Assembly (NCBI GenBank): GCA_025602905.1
Contig: JAHLKI010000007.1
Location: 992,001 to 1,056,000, forward strand
Length of the DNA stretch: 64,000 nt
Direction: 5' to 3'
Origin: Phlyctochytrium arcticum
Taxonomy: Eukaryota > Chytridiomycota > Chytridiomycetes > Chytridiales > Chytridiaceae
In this document: positions 7,626 to 17,207 of the stretch, one piece after another
Layout: every line of letters begins with the position of its first letter
Numbering within the stretch: position 1 is the stretch's first letter
The notes under the pieces: model-generated
Database searches by the model: none
Seen by the model: only the letters and a program-made list of their open reading frames with translations
Told to the model about the DNA's origin: nothing
Position numbers and translations under genes: made by a program

Positions 7626-10044
7626 TGATGAGGCACCCACTGCCGAATATGTCGCACAATTGTACCAAGGCGGCGATGGAATAGATATCTCTACGGTTTC
7701 TAGTGGTGGAAGAGAAGTTTCAATTCGAACAGATGCTTCTCTCGCGATAGATGGAAATAACAACTTGTCAGTGAATCCTTCAGCATTTGTCAATAATCAA
7801 TCTATTCGAGTCAGTAGTGATGGGAAACTTACAAGCGGGCTACTTTTCCAGTCTATGAACAGCCTTGGATTAAGAAATAATAACGAAGTGTATCTCGATC
7901 TTCATACGCAAGGAAACTTGGAGTTTGACGGCGAGATCTTGACTGATGTTCGTACATTTGGTAGTGGTCTTCACGAGAACTCTTCCCATGAAGTTTCCTT
8001 GGACTTGACTGTGGAAGGTGGGTTGGAAATGAATGCAAGCAAAACCAATGTTCGCGAAACGTTAACGGCTTCAAACGGAATCGCTCGCGTTGGCAACGAT
8101 TTTCGTGGAGCGTATGTGGCTGGAAACAACATCTCCATCAGCGGAGCAACGATTTCATGCACAAAGCCAGATGAACAACCATATGTTGGAGGAAACGGAA
8201 TAACAGTAGCAGGAAAAACCATTTCCAACACATTCTCTCTTACTGCTGGAACGGGCATTATTCTAGTAGGTTCGCCAGGGGTTGGATATACCATTTCAAC
8301 AATTGATACCTTTCAGCAAAAGAAAGCGGCGGATGAACCTATCCAGCAACGAAACGAAGGTTCTGCCGAGGAAGTTTTCAAGAGCGGGTCGGGCGATATA
8401 ATTAGTATTTCTGGAGGTTTGACGGGTGTTCTTGGTGGTCTTGGAGGGTTATTTGGAGCAGGGAGTATGGTCGGAACTGCCTCAAGTGCAATTGGTGCGG
8501 TGGGAGGCGGTTTACTCTCCGGAGTCTCTGGAGGCTTTGGAGGGTTCATCACAATTTTCGGTCGAGAGAGGAAACGAAAGGAAGATGTCAATGGTAGTCC
8601 CATTATTGATGCTATCGGTAATTACGAAGTTCAATCAGGCTCAAATGTTACCATCGTCACTCTTCCAAACTCAAATGGATGTGATACGACTCGACTGATG
8701 TTTGATACCCCACCGGCATGTAATTATCTAGGAATCACGAACGAATATCCGCAACAAGCCGTCAATCTCGAAATGTTACGACAGTACAATACAGAGGTAA
8801 TTGTCCCTAATATCGTTTCCACGACATCTTCACTTATTCAACCGTTGCAGGATGCAGTTGATTTGAACACGGGATTGATAACCGGGATTGAAGAAGACCT
8901 TTTTAACAACTACCAGCCGAAAATTACAAATGTGAACAAGATTCCTTATTCTAATATCAGCGGGATACCCGATTTGTCGCCGTTTCTCACTAGGACCACC
9001 GACCTTAATGCTATCAATGCTAGTATTGCAGCAAAGCAAAACATTATTTCAACAACTAATCGCCTTGACTATTCCTTGTTATCGAATGCTCCGAACTTGG
9101 CATTGAAACAAGACCTCATCACTTCGAGCGCAAAGTTACCGTATTCGCTCATTTCGGGAGCGCCGGATTTTAGCCCTTATTTGACAAGAACAACAGATTT
9201 ATCGAGCATTAATGCCTCGATTGCCGCAAAAGTTTCTCAATCTGCCTATGATACACGCCAAACGGTAATTGACACGGCATTATCGAACAAGCAAAGCACC
9301 ATAACTAATGCTTTGTCTCTTTCAGGTGTTGATAACGTTTCGACTACCCTCCTGAATGAAAGTTTTGCAACAGCACCTACAGGAACTCTTTCGGGGAATG
9401 CCGTGTATGATAGTACCTACAAGTGGACTGTTTTGCAACAGAACAACCAAACGTACTCGAATGGTTCATTGATTTATACGATTCCATCCTTATCTAGGTA
9501 TTGGACAGTACAAGCCGACCTTTTTTACTCATCTTTTCGACAAGACGAAGGTATTCAAATCGCTTGTCAGGGATGGATAGTTTGGTTTTCAGGATATTTC
9601 AACTACACCAGAATTACCGCTCCAGATACAACTATCAAAGAAGTTTCTGCGTCGTTGCCAAGAGATACATGGGCTACAATTCGGATAAAAGTTATCTACG
9701 ACAAATGTGAGTTATATGTCAATGGAACACTCATTACTTCACATACTAATTCAACCGCCAACATTCCACCCACCACTAATGTTACATTAGGAGTTTATGG
9801 ATTCTCTGGCGGATTCGGAACAGAAAAAAGACTTGACAACCTTTCACTGATACAAGACTCGAATGCAACGGAAACCATCAAGTTTGCATCTTTTTCTACC
9901 AAGGTGTCTTCGCAAATTTTCGTACAAGATGATTACAACTATGGCTCCGTCTTTGACATTTTCATCTTCGACAGGATCGAGTGGAACTTTGCAGGAACAA
10001 TTGAAAATCGCTTCAAGCGGTGTCGTGTTATCGAACACTGCTGA
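7513..10044 (+). CDS. fibre segment 2: shaft, Gly-rich patch, fibre repeats, lectin-like domain
   Basis: An 843-residue frame. After about 30 residues of out-of-frame overlap it continues shaft-like repeats (VSIRTDASLAIDGNNNLSV). At 8405-8555 comes GGLTGVLGGLGGLFGAG and similar hydrophobic Gly-rich sequence ended by RERKRKED. At 8935-9240 there are two copies of a repeat with LPYSLISGAPDFSPYLTRT-like sequence, as in phage and giant-virus fibres. At 9340-9880 lies a beta-sandwich pattern ending in ELYVNGTLITSH and LGVYGFSGGFGTEKRLDNL, characteristic of LamG/concanavalin-like domains that bind sugars. The frame ends in out-of-frame sequence past about 9950. Confidence 0.6.
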   Translation: MIQACRHCDARMHLFTMRLLRELQVEHVKLASNLNPDNDEAPTAEYVAQLYQGGDGIDISTVSSGGREVSIRTDASLAIDGNNNLSVNPSAFVNNQSIRVSSDGKLTSGLLFQSMNSLGLRNNNEVYLDLHTQGNLEFDGEILTDVRTFGSGLHENSSHEVSLDLTVEGGLEMNASKTNVRETLTASNGIARVGNDFRGAYVAGNNISISGATISCTKPDEQPYVGGNGITVAGKTISNTFSLTAGTGIILVGSPGVGYTISTIDTFQQKKAADEPIQQRNEGSAEEVFKSGSGDIISISGGLTGVLGGLGGLFGAGSMVGTASSAIGAVGGGLLSGVSGGFGGFITIFGRERKRKEDVNGSPIIDAIGNYEVQSGSNVTIVTLPNSNGCDTTRLMFDTPPACNYLGITNEYPQQAVNLEMLRQYNTEVIVPNIVSTTSSLIQPLQDAVDLNTGLITGIEEDLFNNYQPKITNVNKIPYSNISGIPDLSPFLTRTTDLNAINASIAAKQNIISTTNRLDYSLLSNAPNLALKQDLITSSAKLPYSLISGAPDFSPYLTRTTDLSSINASIAAKVSQSAYDTRQTVIDTALSNKQSTITNALSLSGVDNVSTTLLNESFATAPTGTLSGNAVYDSTYKWTVLQQNNQTYSNGSLIYTIPSLSRYWTVQADLFYSSFRQDEGIQIACQGWIVWFSGYFNYTRITAPDTTIKEVSASLPRDTWATIRIKVIYDKCELYVNGTLITSHTNSTANIPPTTNVTLGVYGFSGGFGTEKRLDNLSLIQDSNATETIKFASFSTKVSSQIFVQDDYNYGSVFDIFIFDRIEWNFAGTIENRFKRCRVIEHC

Positions 10045-11281
10045 TTTAACATCTGGCATAACTGGTGGATTAATTGTAAAGGGCGGAGTAGCCATAGCAA
10101 AGAAATTGTATGTAGGTAGTGATATATTTTCAAATAATTTGAAGATTGCAACTGAAAGTTTTGTAAATACACAGATTGCTGCCATTCCTTTGTCAAACTA
10201 CACGCTATTATCAACCTACAATGCGCGACAAACTGTTATCGATAACAAGTTCACACCAATCGAAACAAGGTTATTGCAATTGAAAGCATTGTCGAATAAA
10301 GACACTATTGACTTATCAAGCGCCGATGTTACTGGAATTCTTCCGATTGCAAAGGTCGATACCAACACCCTTCAACCAATTATTACCTCCGCAAATGCCG
10401 CATCTATTAGAGCGACTTTGGGCTTATCGAGCACTGCTTCGAGCGGTATAGTAGATTGGTCAAAGATTACGAACATACCACCGTTTGGTTTACTTTCTGT
10501 CAAAAACGCCGTGGATCTATCGACATCCGAAACAATCGGAAATTTGGATTTCACACGAATTGCCAATGTTCCAAGTTACGTTTCGCAATCCGTGTATTAT
10601 GACAGAATTAATCAATTGGGAACATTAGTGAACAAAAGTGTTATCGACCTTTCAACCAACGACGTTGCGAATATCCTGCCAGCAATTAAAGTTGATTTAT
10701 CGAGTAGGCAACCGCTTGATACGACGTTATCGGCTTTATCGATGGCATCTCCATCAATCTCGAAATCATTAACACTCACTAATTCCATATCAGGATCAAA
10801 TAGTCCCAATTTGACACTACTTGGCGCTGGAGGAAGTTTGAATTCTGTTTCTATTCAGATGTCACCATGGAGCGGTCGACCAGGTGGTATTCGTACAAAG
10901 ATTGCTGCAATCGACGATAATGTAGGCGGTGCTCGCTTATCTCTACAAGCAGCAAGTGGAGGTGATTCAACACCTTTGACTGAATTTCTCTCAGGAACGT
11001 CATCTTCTGTTATTATTCCAATCACAACGGATTCTACATCTTCAACATCAGGGGCTTTACAAGTTCGTGGTGGAGCACGCATTGCAAAATCATTAAGCGT
11101 TGGAAACTCCATCGTGTCATATTCCACACTTAATTCAGGGGTTCTACGTCTAGCCTCTTACGACAATGCCAACTACATCCAATCGGGATTGCAAAACACT
11201 ACTGGGTCATCGGCACCTCTTATTTTTTCCAGCATCAATGGCGGGACTTCGTTTATGGTCTTAGATAGTGCTTCTCTGTAG
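9863..11281 (+). CDS. fibre segment 3, truncated by LTR insertion
   Basis: This frame becomes coherent from about 9930 (ATMAPSLTFSSSTGSSGT-like). It carries two copies of the repeat SGxLxVxGGxxIAKxLxVG (about 10055-10121 and 11045-11107), separated by Ser/Thr-rich fibre-like sequence. It stops at 11279-11281, inside the first bases of the solo LTR, so the stop codon is contributed by the insertion. Confidence 0.6.
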   Translation: MQRKPSSLHLFLPRCLRKFSYKMITTMAPSLTFSSSTGSSGTLQEQLKIASSGVVLSNTADLTSGITGGLIVKGGVAIAKKLYVGSDIFSNNLKIATESFVNTQIAAIPLSNYTLLSTYNARQTVIDNKFTPIETRLLQLKALSNKDTIDLSSADVTGILPIAKVDTNTLQPIITSANAASIRATLGLSSTASSGIVDWSKITNIPPFGLLSVKNAVDLSTSETIGNLDFTRIANVPSYVSQSVYYDRINQLGTLVNKSVIDLSTNDVANILPAIKVDLSSRQPLDTTLSALSMASPSISKSLTLTNSISGSNSPNLTLLGAGGSLNSVSIQMSPWSGRPGGIRTKIAAIDDNVGGARLSLQAASGGDSTPLTEFLSGTSSSVIIPITTDSTSSTSGALQVRGGARIAKSLSVGNSIVSYSTLNSGVLRLASYDNANYIQSGLQNTTGSSAPLIFSSINGGTSFMVLDSASL

Positions 11282-11444
11282 CGGGTTCGTGGTTTGATGA
11301 GTGACTGCGCTACTGCGCTGCTGCGCAACGCGTCGCGCAGTACATCTTAGTGTCCTAGTGTCTCGGTGTCTTGGTGTCTTGGTGTTCCAGCCAACCACCG
11401 ACGACCTTTACACGTGATGTCTTTTTTTCTTCCTTTTTCTTCTG

Positions 11445-11452
11445 TATAAAAG
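11445..11452 (+). promoter_or_regulatory. TATA box of the solo LTR
   Basis: A TATAAAAG consensus lies within the LTR, about 75 bases upstream of the conserved stem-loop. It would mark the U3/R boundary of the retroelement promoter. Confidence 0.65.
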
Positions 11453-11525
11453 CACGTCTCGCATCTGTATTCTTGTTCTTGACACTTTTCTCTTCCTCTG
11501 CGAGAATACACTACCCGAACTCACC

Positions 11526-11542
11526 GCGGCCTGGGAAGCCGC
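11526..11542 (+). other. LTR stem-loop GCGGC-CTGGGAA-GCCGC
   Basis: A perfect 5-bp stem with a 7-base loop CTGGGAA. The same loop on a different but still complementary stem (GCACC/GGTGC) occurs in the LTRs at 46370-46386 and 63051-63067. Two base pairs differ in a compensatory way, which indicates selection for the structure. Confidence 0.75.
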
Positions 11543-11615
11543 ATATATGTCCATTGTCCCTCTCTCCCTCTCTCTCTTTCTTTCTAGTAGCCGACCCCGA
11601 TCCCACTGCATTCTC

Positions 11616-12115
11616 TTCGCATCAATCATACAAGTGATACAAATGGATTGATGACGGGATCGCTTATAGTGAATGGAGGCGTTCAAGCAGCAAAAACGGT
11701 TGCTTGTACCGAGTTGATGAAGATAGGACACCGATACTTTCTGTCTTCTTGTAATACAACAGGTTATATCTCAGCGAATAATCAGCAATCTCCGCTTTCT
11801 GTTGGGACTTGGGGAGTAAGTTCAAATGTTCAACCAGGGACATATTATTTATCGGTGCCACTGAATGGAGTATACACCATTACGGCTTCGATAATGTTTG
11901 ATGGAAGCGGAACACCACAAGTCCAGTATCTCACAAATGCTACTCAGAATTCAGTTCTCACTATGAATCGAGGGGTCACTGCTCCATTGACATGGACTGG
12001 GTATCTGGTAGCCGGAACAAACCTATCTTGGACAGTTAAAGCACCGATGATGGCCAATCTTGGCATTCCAAATGGAAGTAGCATCATCATTTGCCTCTTG
12101 TATCAAACAGTTTAA
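11616..12115 (+). CDS. fibre segment 4: C-terminal tip
   Basis: This frame resumes right after the second target-site copy (11611-11615). It begins with a third GGxxxAK-type repeat (SLIVNGGVQAAK). It ends with about 130 residues of beta-rich sequence (TYYLSVPLNGVYTITASIMF, then SSIIICLLYQTV), which look like a trimeric TNF/C1q-like or knob-like tip. The first in-frame ATG after the insertion is at 11651. Expression alone would need a new promoter, so I read it as the detached 3' end of the fibre gene. Confidence 0.6.
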
Positions 12116-12116
12116 A

Positions 12117-12135
12117 TGGGGGTTTCGCCCCCCCA
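12117..12135 (+). terminator. G/C hairpin just after the fibre stop codon
   Basis: TGGGGG (12117-12122) pairs with CCCCCA (12130-12135) around TTTCGCC, starting two bases after the fibre TAA. Its position suggests a 3'-end or terminator signal for the longest viral gene. Confidence 0.55.
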
Positions 12136-12149
12136 CGACGAACAAAGTT

Positions 12150-12545
12150 AGTCGCCCTCTAGTTCTACCAATAACTTATCGAGCATTTGATTTCCATCAG
12201 TTGCGATAAATAGAACATCTTTGCAAATACCTTCATACCCGCTTCGATAAAGAAACTCTTTGTCGTTTCGACGGTGCCGACGCAATTGTAGATTGGTACA
12301 AATCTTGGCAATCTCGCGAAATATATGGCGATTTTCAGGAGTAACTTTGACATTATTAGTACCTTTTCTTTATCGGGAGTTTGCATAGTTTTGCAGATAT
12401 TCTCTAATGTGTTCCATGAGATGCAAGTTCTTGTGAAATTCAGCACTCGATGGCCTTCTATAACGCGTTGTATCGTCATTATATATCTTGTTGCAATATA
12501 ATGATAGTCCTGAAATATGACTTTAAACTGTTTCACTACCATTGC
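12150..12545 (-). pseudogene. decayed minus-strand viral gene remnant
   Basis: Reading the minus strand, one frame gives coherent protein-like sequence (AEFHKNLHLMEHIREYL, then a stop, then VKVTPENRHIFREIAKICTN and ATDGNQMLDKLLVELEGD ending near 12150). The internal stop (TAA) and the loss of frame upstream show decay. A longer 125-residue frame overlaps (12165-12542) but is less protein-like in its second half. It converges on the fibre gene. I cannot assign a family. Confidence 0.35.
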
Positions 12546-12842
12546 AAAAGGGTAGATAAATTTCCTCCTGAGCCATTTTGAATATGAGTATTCTCAGGAG
12601 CCCATTTGACAAGGCAACCTTACCATAAAGAAATATTGTCAAAAAGGAAACGGCCCTCTTCCTACTAACAATGTTGATGGGTCAACCAAGAGGAACAATG
12701 AATAAGATTGTTGCTTTTGAGAGAGTGGAGTGGCTAAAGAAACTATGAAAGTCTATGTTCCCCAATACGGAAAGGGGAAGTTAATTATACCCGAAGGTTG
12801 TCAACAATGTGGAGAGTGTGGGACTGTGATGCCAAATGTCTA
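12546..12842 (+). pseudogene. possible degraded coding trace with Cys-rich end
   Basis: One plus frame reads NLTIKKYCQKGNGPLPTNN and, after several stops, KVYVPQYGKGKLIIPEGC followed by QQCGECGTVMPNV and a stop near 12842. The CxxCGxC pattern could be half of a zinc ribbon. With at least four in-frame stops it cannot be a functional gene as it stands. Assignment to the virus rests only on adjacency. Confidence 0.25.
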
Positions 12843-12965
12843 AAGCAAAAAGGTTTCCTTCGGAGTCTCCGTAGGCTTTGGAGAGTTGTTTCGAGGTACT
12901 GGAGCGGGAAAAAGGCAAAGTTCTAGAAAGGAGAATGTATGTGACAAAGCAGACAAAACGAAGGA

Positions 12966-13115
12966 GAAACTGCGGGTAGGATTGCGGGGAGATTTTGGCA
13001 AGATTCAAGGAGTATGATTGGCTTGATAGCATGGAGTTCTTGGTTATCAATGTTGAAAGATTTAGAATTATGCGGCAAACTAGGAATTCAAGGGGTGGAA
13101 ACTGCGGGTAGGATT
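12966..13115 (+). repeat. 18-bp direct repeat pair
   Basis: The 18-mer GAAACTGCGGGTAGGATT occurs at 12966-12983 and again at 13098-13115, 132 bases apart. The purpose is unknown. It may mark a small duplication near the right edge of the viral DNA. Confidence 0.7.
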
Positions 13116-14833
13116 ATTAGTGATTCAAAAAGCCGAAAAAGTAGCGTTTTGCATCGATTTCAGCATGGTTTTGTCCGATTTTGTCATGTTTTATGTTGAT
13201 TCAGCGAATTCTCAGTATAAAACAGGTGTTTATCGCCTAAAAACACCTCCTTTTCACACTTTTGCATTTTGGCACATTTAGAATGACCGTTTTTCGCTGG
13301 CTTGCTCCATGAATTCAGTTTTGTAAAAATTTGAAAATTTTTGAAATCATGGAGAGACGCTCTTCATAACACTCGATGATTTTCAAGTATCAAACGTATT
13401 ATTTTCTATCGCACTCCATTGGTTGGTGCGCAAAAAATAATCCCAACATAATCCGAAAAGGGACAAAAAAATGGTCGCTCAATAATTACTCGATGAAGAG
13501 TTGGGCATTATTTTCCATGGAGTCATTCCACTCGATAGGCACATAAAAAAATCGTTGCATCTGACGGCATTCCCTCCATCGGACTCGACGATTACGTGAG
13601 AGTGGCGCAGCAATGATGTGACATGGAGGGCGGTTCGAGGGAGGGTATTGAGGGTGGTCAATTGCGGGTAAACCGGCTCCGTATATATATACTACTGGAG
13701 TCGGCGCCAGTCGCCAGATGGGCTAGCACAGCCACGTCATTTATCCCAAAATGCGCAAATGGCAGCGTGGGAGAGTTTCTGGAGAGTTTGTGCTCCTGTT
13801 GCTATCCCCTCACTTCCGTTTTTTAACTTCTATTTCAATTCGTCTCTTTGATGCGTTTTCTTTTCCTTTTATTCGGCACGTTGCGCGACACGCTGTACTT
13901 TTGGACAAAACCAGGTTATTTGCATGCGCCATGTCAACATATGCAGCAACGTTGAAAGTCAAATTTACTCCTTGAAAATCGGATCTTATTAGGAAAGGAA
14001 GGAAGACTTTGCAAAGTGGGCACAGCCAAGCTATAAAGTCCTGCTTGGATTGAGGCCTGACTGGGGTGGAAGGCTGGAGCATGGCAGACATGATCGTATA
14101 TCCCCACGGTTTTAGGGACTTTTGAGCAAGAGGGGCAGATAGCAAATTTGGGTTTAATGAAGAGAGAGGTCATATTATATTGGTTGTGTCCTGTCAGAAA
14201 ATTTTAGTCCATTTAACAAGGAATACATTTAGTGTGTAGGGGTGTGTATGTAAGGGTGTACGTGTGTGTGTAGGGGGGAGCATGTGTTTGTCAAGCGTAC
14301 TCGCTTAGGTAGCGCACCCATACTTCTTGGCATTCCCGTAGATGCCGCCTCCCCAAAAAATCTTGACTAGTGTAACAGTTAATACCACAAGACGAAGCAT
14401 TCAGCAAAACTCGAAATGTTCTCACCATATTGTGCCGCGAGAATGCTCGTTCAAGTCATCGACTTGGCTTGATTAAACGGCATTACCCCCATCCGCGATA
14501 CTCTCATCTGAATTACCCTTCGGGTCGGCTGTGGCGAGCAGGTTTGATTCGAAAAGAGCGGATAAGGAAAAAATGATACTCAACATACCAAAATTGGCTG
14601 AGTTTGAATACCCCAAGTGAGCGGGGGCAAACAGTTTCTAAGAACCATGAATGCGGGTGTACTTTGCTTGATTGTTCTAGGTAGGTAAGAAATCAAAACA
14701 AGTTAGTACATGGCCAAATCAATCACAGGGCGCTAAAGTCACTTACATTCTACTACATGCACCAGTAAGCAGCAATGCGGTCGATCGTTGACACAAAGGC
14801 AGTTGAGGCGGTCACCAGTTAAGAACATGTGGT

Positions 14834-15000
14834 CTCGGTATGCCCAAATAGTGCAACCTACACCCTCCGTCTACGATCCCAAATAGTCTCACGGATCCGG
14901 AGTTCCATCACGTCTCAACGTGGCAACAGACAAGGTAAAACTCGGTATGCCCAAATAGTGCAACCTACACCCTCCCCGTCCAATCCCAAATAGTCTCACG
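14834..15000 (+). repeat. 60-bp direct repeat pair
   Basis: CTCGGTATGCCCAAATAGTG and the following 40 bases occur at 14834-14893 and 14941-15000, with only a few differences around the middle. The 107-base spacing suggests a local tandem duplication. Confidence 0.8.
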
Positions 15001-17199
15001 TAGGGGGAGTGATTGCCTCATCCTGCCCCAACTGGTTTGTCCAACAAGACCTCGGTGAAGTAGATTGTGTGGAAGATGGATGGATGGATGGATGGGCAAC
15101 GCGACGCACCGACGCGCTTTTCGCACGGCATCCCACCGGTGGCACAGCAAGTTACAGTGTGCATGTTTGCTGCGCTCAGGACCGCGTGAGCCTGCCGACA
15201 GATTCTCGTCGAAAAGGCTCGCAGAGTTCTTCATCGTTCCTTATGCTCGGGAAACCCGCGACTTTGGGAGCCCGGCACGCGGAGATTGAATTCAACGACT
15301 TGATGACTACGGCGCTATCTCCCTATGACGAACGCGTGATCTTGAGATTGACAACGCTCACATGAGAGTTTTACGAGCGTTTGGGTGCTTAAGGGCCTAA
15401 GGAGGACACCTGCAACTCTCGGGACTCCCTTCACATGCGATTGGGTTGAGATCTGGTCACATCTGTACACTACGTAGGCTTCGCTTGGGTTGTGAAATGG
15501 GACTTGGGTGCGACAACTTGACTCAAAGCCAAGAAAAGTGGGATCCCATCGGTTTCTAACCTGCCAAATTATTGAGGTGGCGATGCTTTTTTATTCCTTG
15601 AAACCCACATCGGACCATCGATACCGCCCGTCGCAGATGCCTTGCATGGGCAGTTTCACAATCATGTCGAAGGATAGTTCGCTTCTCACTTGTTTATTAG
15701 TAGTCTCGATGTGTTGCTCTGCGGGCACCCAAGCCCCTAAACAGAGTCGGGAAGGACGGTCGATGGAATCAGAGTGTGACTCATTTGAGGTTAACGGATT
15801 TCGCCAGATGTTCGGCAATCTTCAGAGGCAAACGTCAATCCTGGTATGCTTGGGTTCCAGCCTCCACAGGAAGCATGGACTGGCCGCCCCTCTCCCTTGG
15901 GTCGCATTAATTACTCCGATAATCTGTGCTTTCTTTCATTTTGGCAAGATCCATAGAGTAAACGTGTTGGCGAGGCTGAAGCCGTATAGTGTAGTTGGAA
16001 AGCTTGAGATTTGCATACGGTCGTCGTCCCCGAACGTCTATATGCAAAAGGTTAGGTACTGTGGAATGTGCAGAATACCGCGGTACCCCTATCATTGGAC
16101 ATCATTCACTCGTCAGTCAATCATCAATTTTAAGGACACTGGAGACTAATGCGAGTACTATGCCAAATAGCTTCCACGTATGCTATAAACCTTGGTGAAG
16201 CGTCCTAAATGCAAGCTGAAAAGCTGCATTTCTGATTTCTGGAAACCCTTGGTGTGGCTGTACTTCTCATTTATGCTCAGAACCTGAGCCAGCCGGCTGA
16301 GCCTCCCCCACAGAAAACCTTGAAACCGAGAAACTCAAATCCGTGAAATCCGCTGTAATTCATGGATGCCGAATAAATGGAATTTGGAAGTGGAAGCATT
16401 GCCATCGACCCTTCTTCCTTCTCGTAGAAATGGACGCAGAATTGCCATCTTCCGTCTCGTTTCCATATAATACTCAAGTATAGTCGTTCCACGGCAACTC
16501 GATGATGGATCTACATCCAGATCCACTCGCAAGTCGCGAGGCTCGGCTTCACTGGGCTGTCCAGGCTGTCCAGGGGCGGGCTGTCCAGCTGTCCTGACTG
16601 CCTTCCTTCCGATAATGAAGTGGACATCATGCATATCGTGCGATAAGTTGACGCTGATAAGGTGGTACTCGAATAATTGTAGAAAAGAGAGCATGATATT
16701 TCCTTGAGGCTCGACAGGCTCGAGCCGGGAGTCGAGCACGTATCACAGGCAGTGGAAAAGAAGGCCTTTTTTTCACGCAGTACGTGGACGACATTGTTTG
16801 CTTGCTCTACCTTGGATGTGTCCATTTGCGCGCGGATTTGGTACATGGACAACACCTGGGACAACACCTTTTTCTCCTCGTATCCCCAACGATTCCCCAG
16901 CCATGCCAGCTCGCTGGCCGGGTGACTAGAAAACGTACCTCCGGTCCTCCGTGGAATTTGGTATCTCTATCTGCTTGCCAGCCTAAAACTCATCTTGTAC
17001 CTGGGTGACGACGCTTTGCCGCGTCTCGCTGTTTCTATAAGCGACAAAAAGTGCCGGTATCACACTTGAGAGACCCGCCAAATCCACCTTCCCAGGAAAT
17101 CCTGACCGGGAGAACGCCTTATTCCTCCTTTGTGCTACTCATGCGGGAGTCGGTATTCTGGTCGGTATTCGGAACAATGAACCTTAATGAGGTGGGGAC

Positions 17200-17207
17200 T
17201 ATAAAAG
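17200..17207 (+). promoter_or_regulatory. TATA box upstream of the symporter gene
   Basis: A TATAAAAG consensus sits about 305 bases upstream of the inferred start codon of the DAACS symporter, on the same strand. With a transcript start near 17235 this would give a 5' leader of roughly 280 bases. Confidence 0.45.

Larger units (their letters stand above)
11277..11610 (+). mobile_element. 334-bp solo LTR inserted in the viral fibre gene
   Basis: The element starts TGTAGCGGG and ends CACTGCA, giving TG...CA termini. It is flanked by identical 5-bp duplications TTCTC (11272-11276 and 11611-11615). Inside are TATAAAAG (11445-11452) and a stem-loop (11526-11542). The start matches the LTR at 62870 (both TGYAGCGGGYTCGTGG) and the middle shares the hairpin and a CTCTGCG tract. 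No primer-binding site or internal region remains, so it is a solo LTR from LTR-LTR recombination. It proves the viral block was resident in the host nucleus when the retroelement jumped. Confidence 0.92.
6510..12115 (+). pseudogene. giant viral fibre/receptor-binding gene, frame-broken and LTR-interrupted
   Basis: A continuous series of fibre-like coding segments fills 5.6 kb downstream of the packaging ATPase. In order: adenovirus-type shaft-like repeats (6510-7620), a Gly-rich hydrophobic patch (8405-8555), phage-like tail-fibre repeats (8935-9240), a concanavalin/LamG-like beta domain (9340-9880), and three spaced GGxxIAK-type repeats (10055-11730). The pieces lie in three frames. Breaks are near 7550-7620 and 9900-9960, and a solo LTR interrupts the third piece at 11277. 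Without the LTR and one target-site copy the third and fourth pieces share a frame, so that break is secondary. The product would attach virions to the host cell. An alternative is that the first three pieces are separate overlapping fibre genes. Confidence 0.7.
12843..17190. other. gene-poor region, no supported gene
   Basis: About 4.3 kb without a gene I can defend. It opens with a variant of the viral GGAGGCT repeat (12861-12886), which suggests virus-derived DNA reaches at least 12.9 kb. It also holds the two repeat pairs listed separately, a GT-rich low-complexity tract (14230-14292) and a (GGAT)n microsatellite (15076-15096). Open frames up to 213 residues (15508-16149) lack protein-like composition or splice context. 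Two overlapping minus frames at 16335-16867 could hide a spliced gene, but I see no recognisable domain. Confidence 0.5.

Noticed and set aside
11408..11731. Frames inside and across the solo LTR
   Set aside because: They are by-products of LTR sequence and cross the insertion boundary.
13810..14173. Two overlapping minus frames, one with CPSCSK and a His pair
   Set aside because: A zinc-finger reading is possible but rests on one CxxC; neighbouring sequence does not continue as protein.
15508..16149. A 213-codon open frame on the plus strand
   Set aside because: Composition is not protein-like (many Cys, Ser and Met in scattered order), with no domain, no splice context and overlapping frames on the other strand; probably chance.
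16335..16867. Overlapping minus-strand frames of 118 and 134 codons that might be a spliced gene
   Set aside because: A short DVHFIIGRK segment hinted at a BTB-like start, but no further BTB pattern or convincing splice set could be built.
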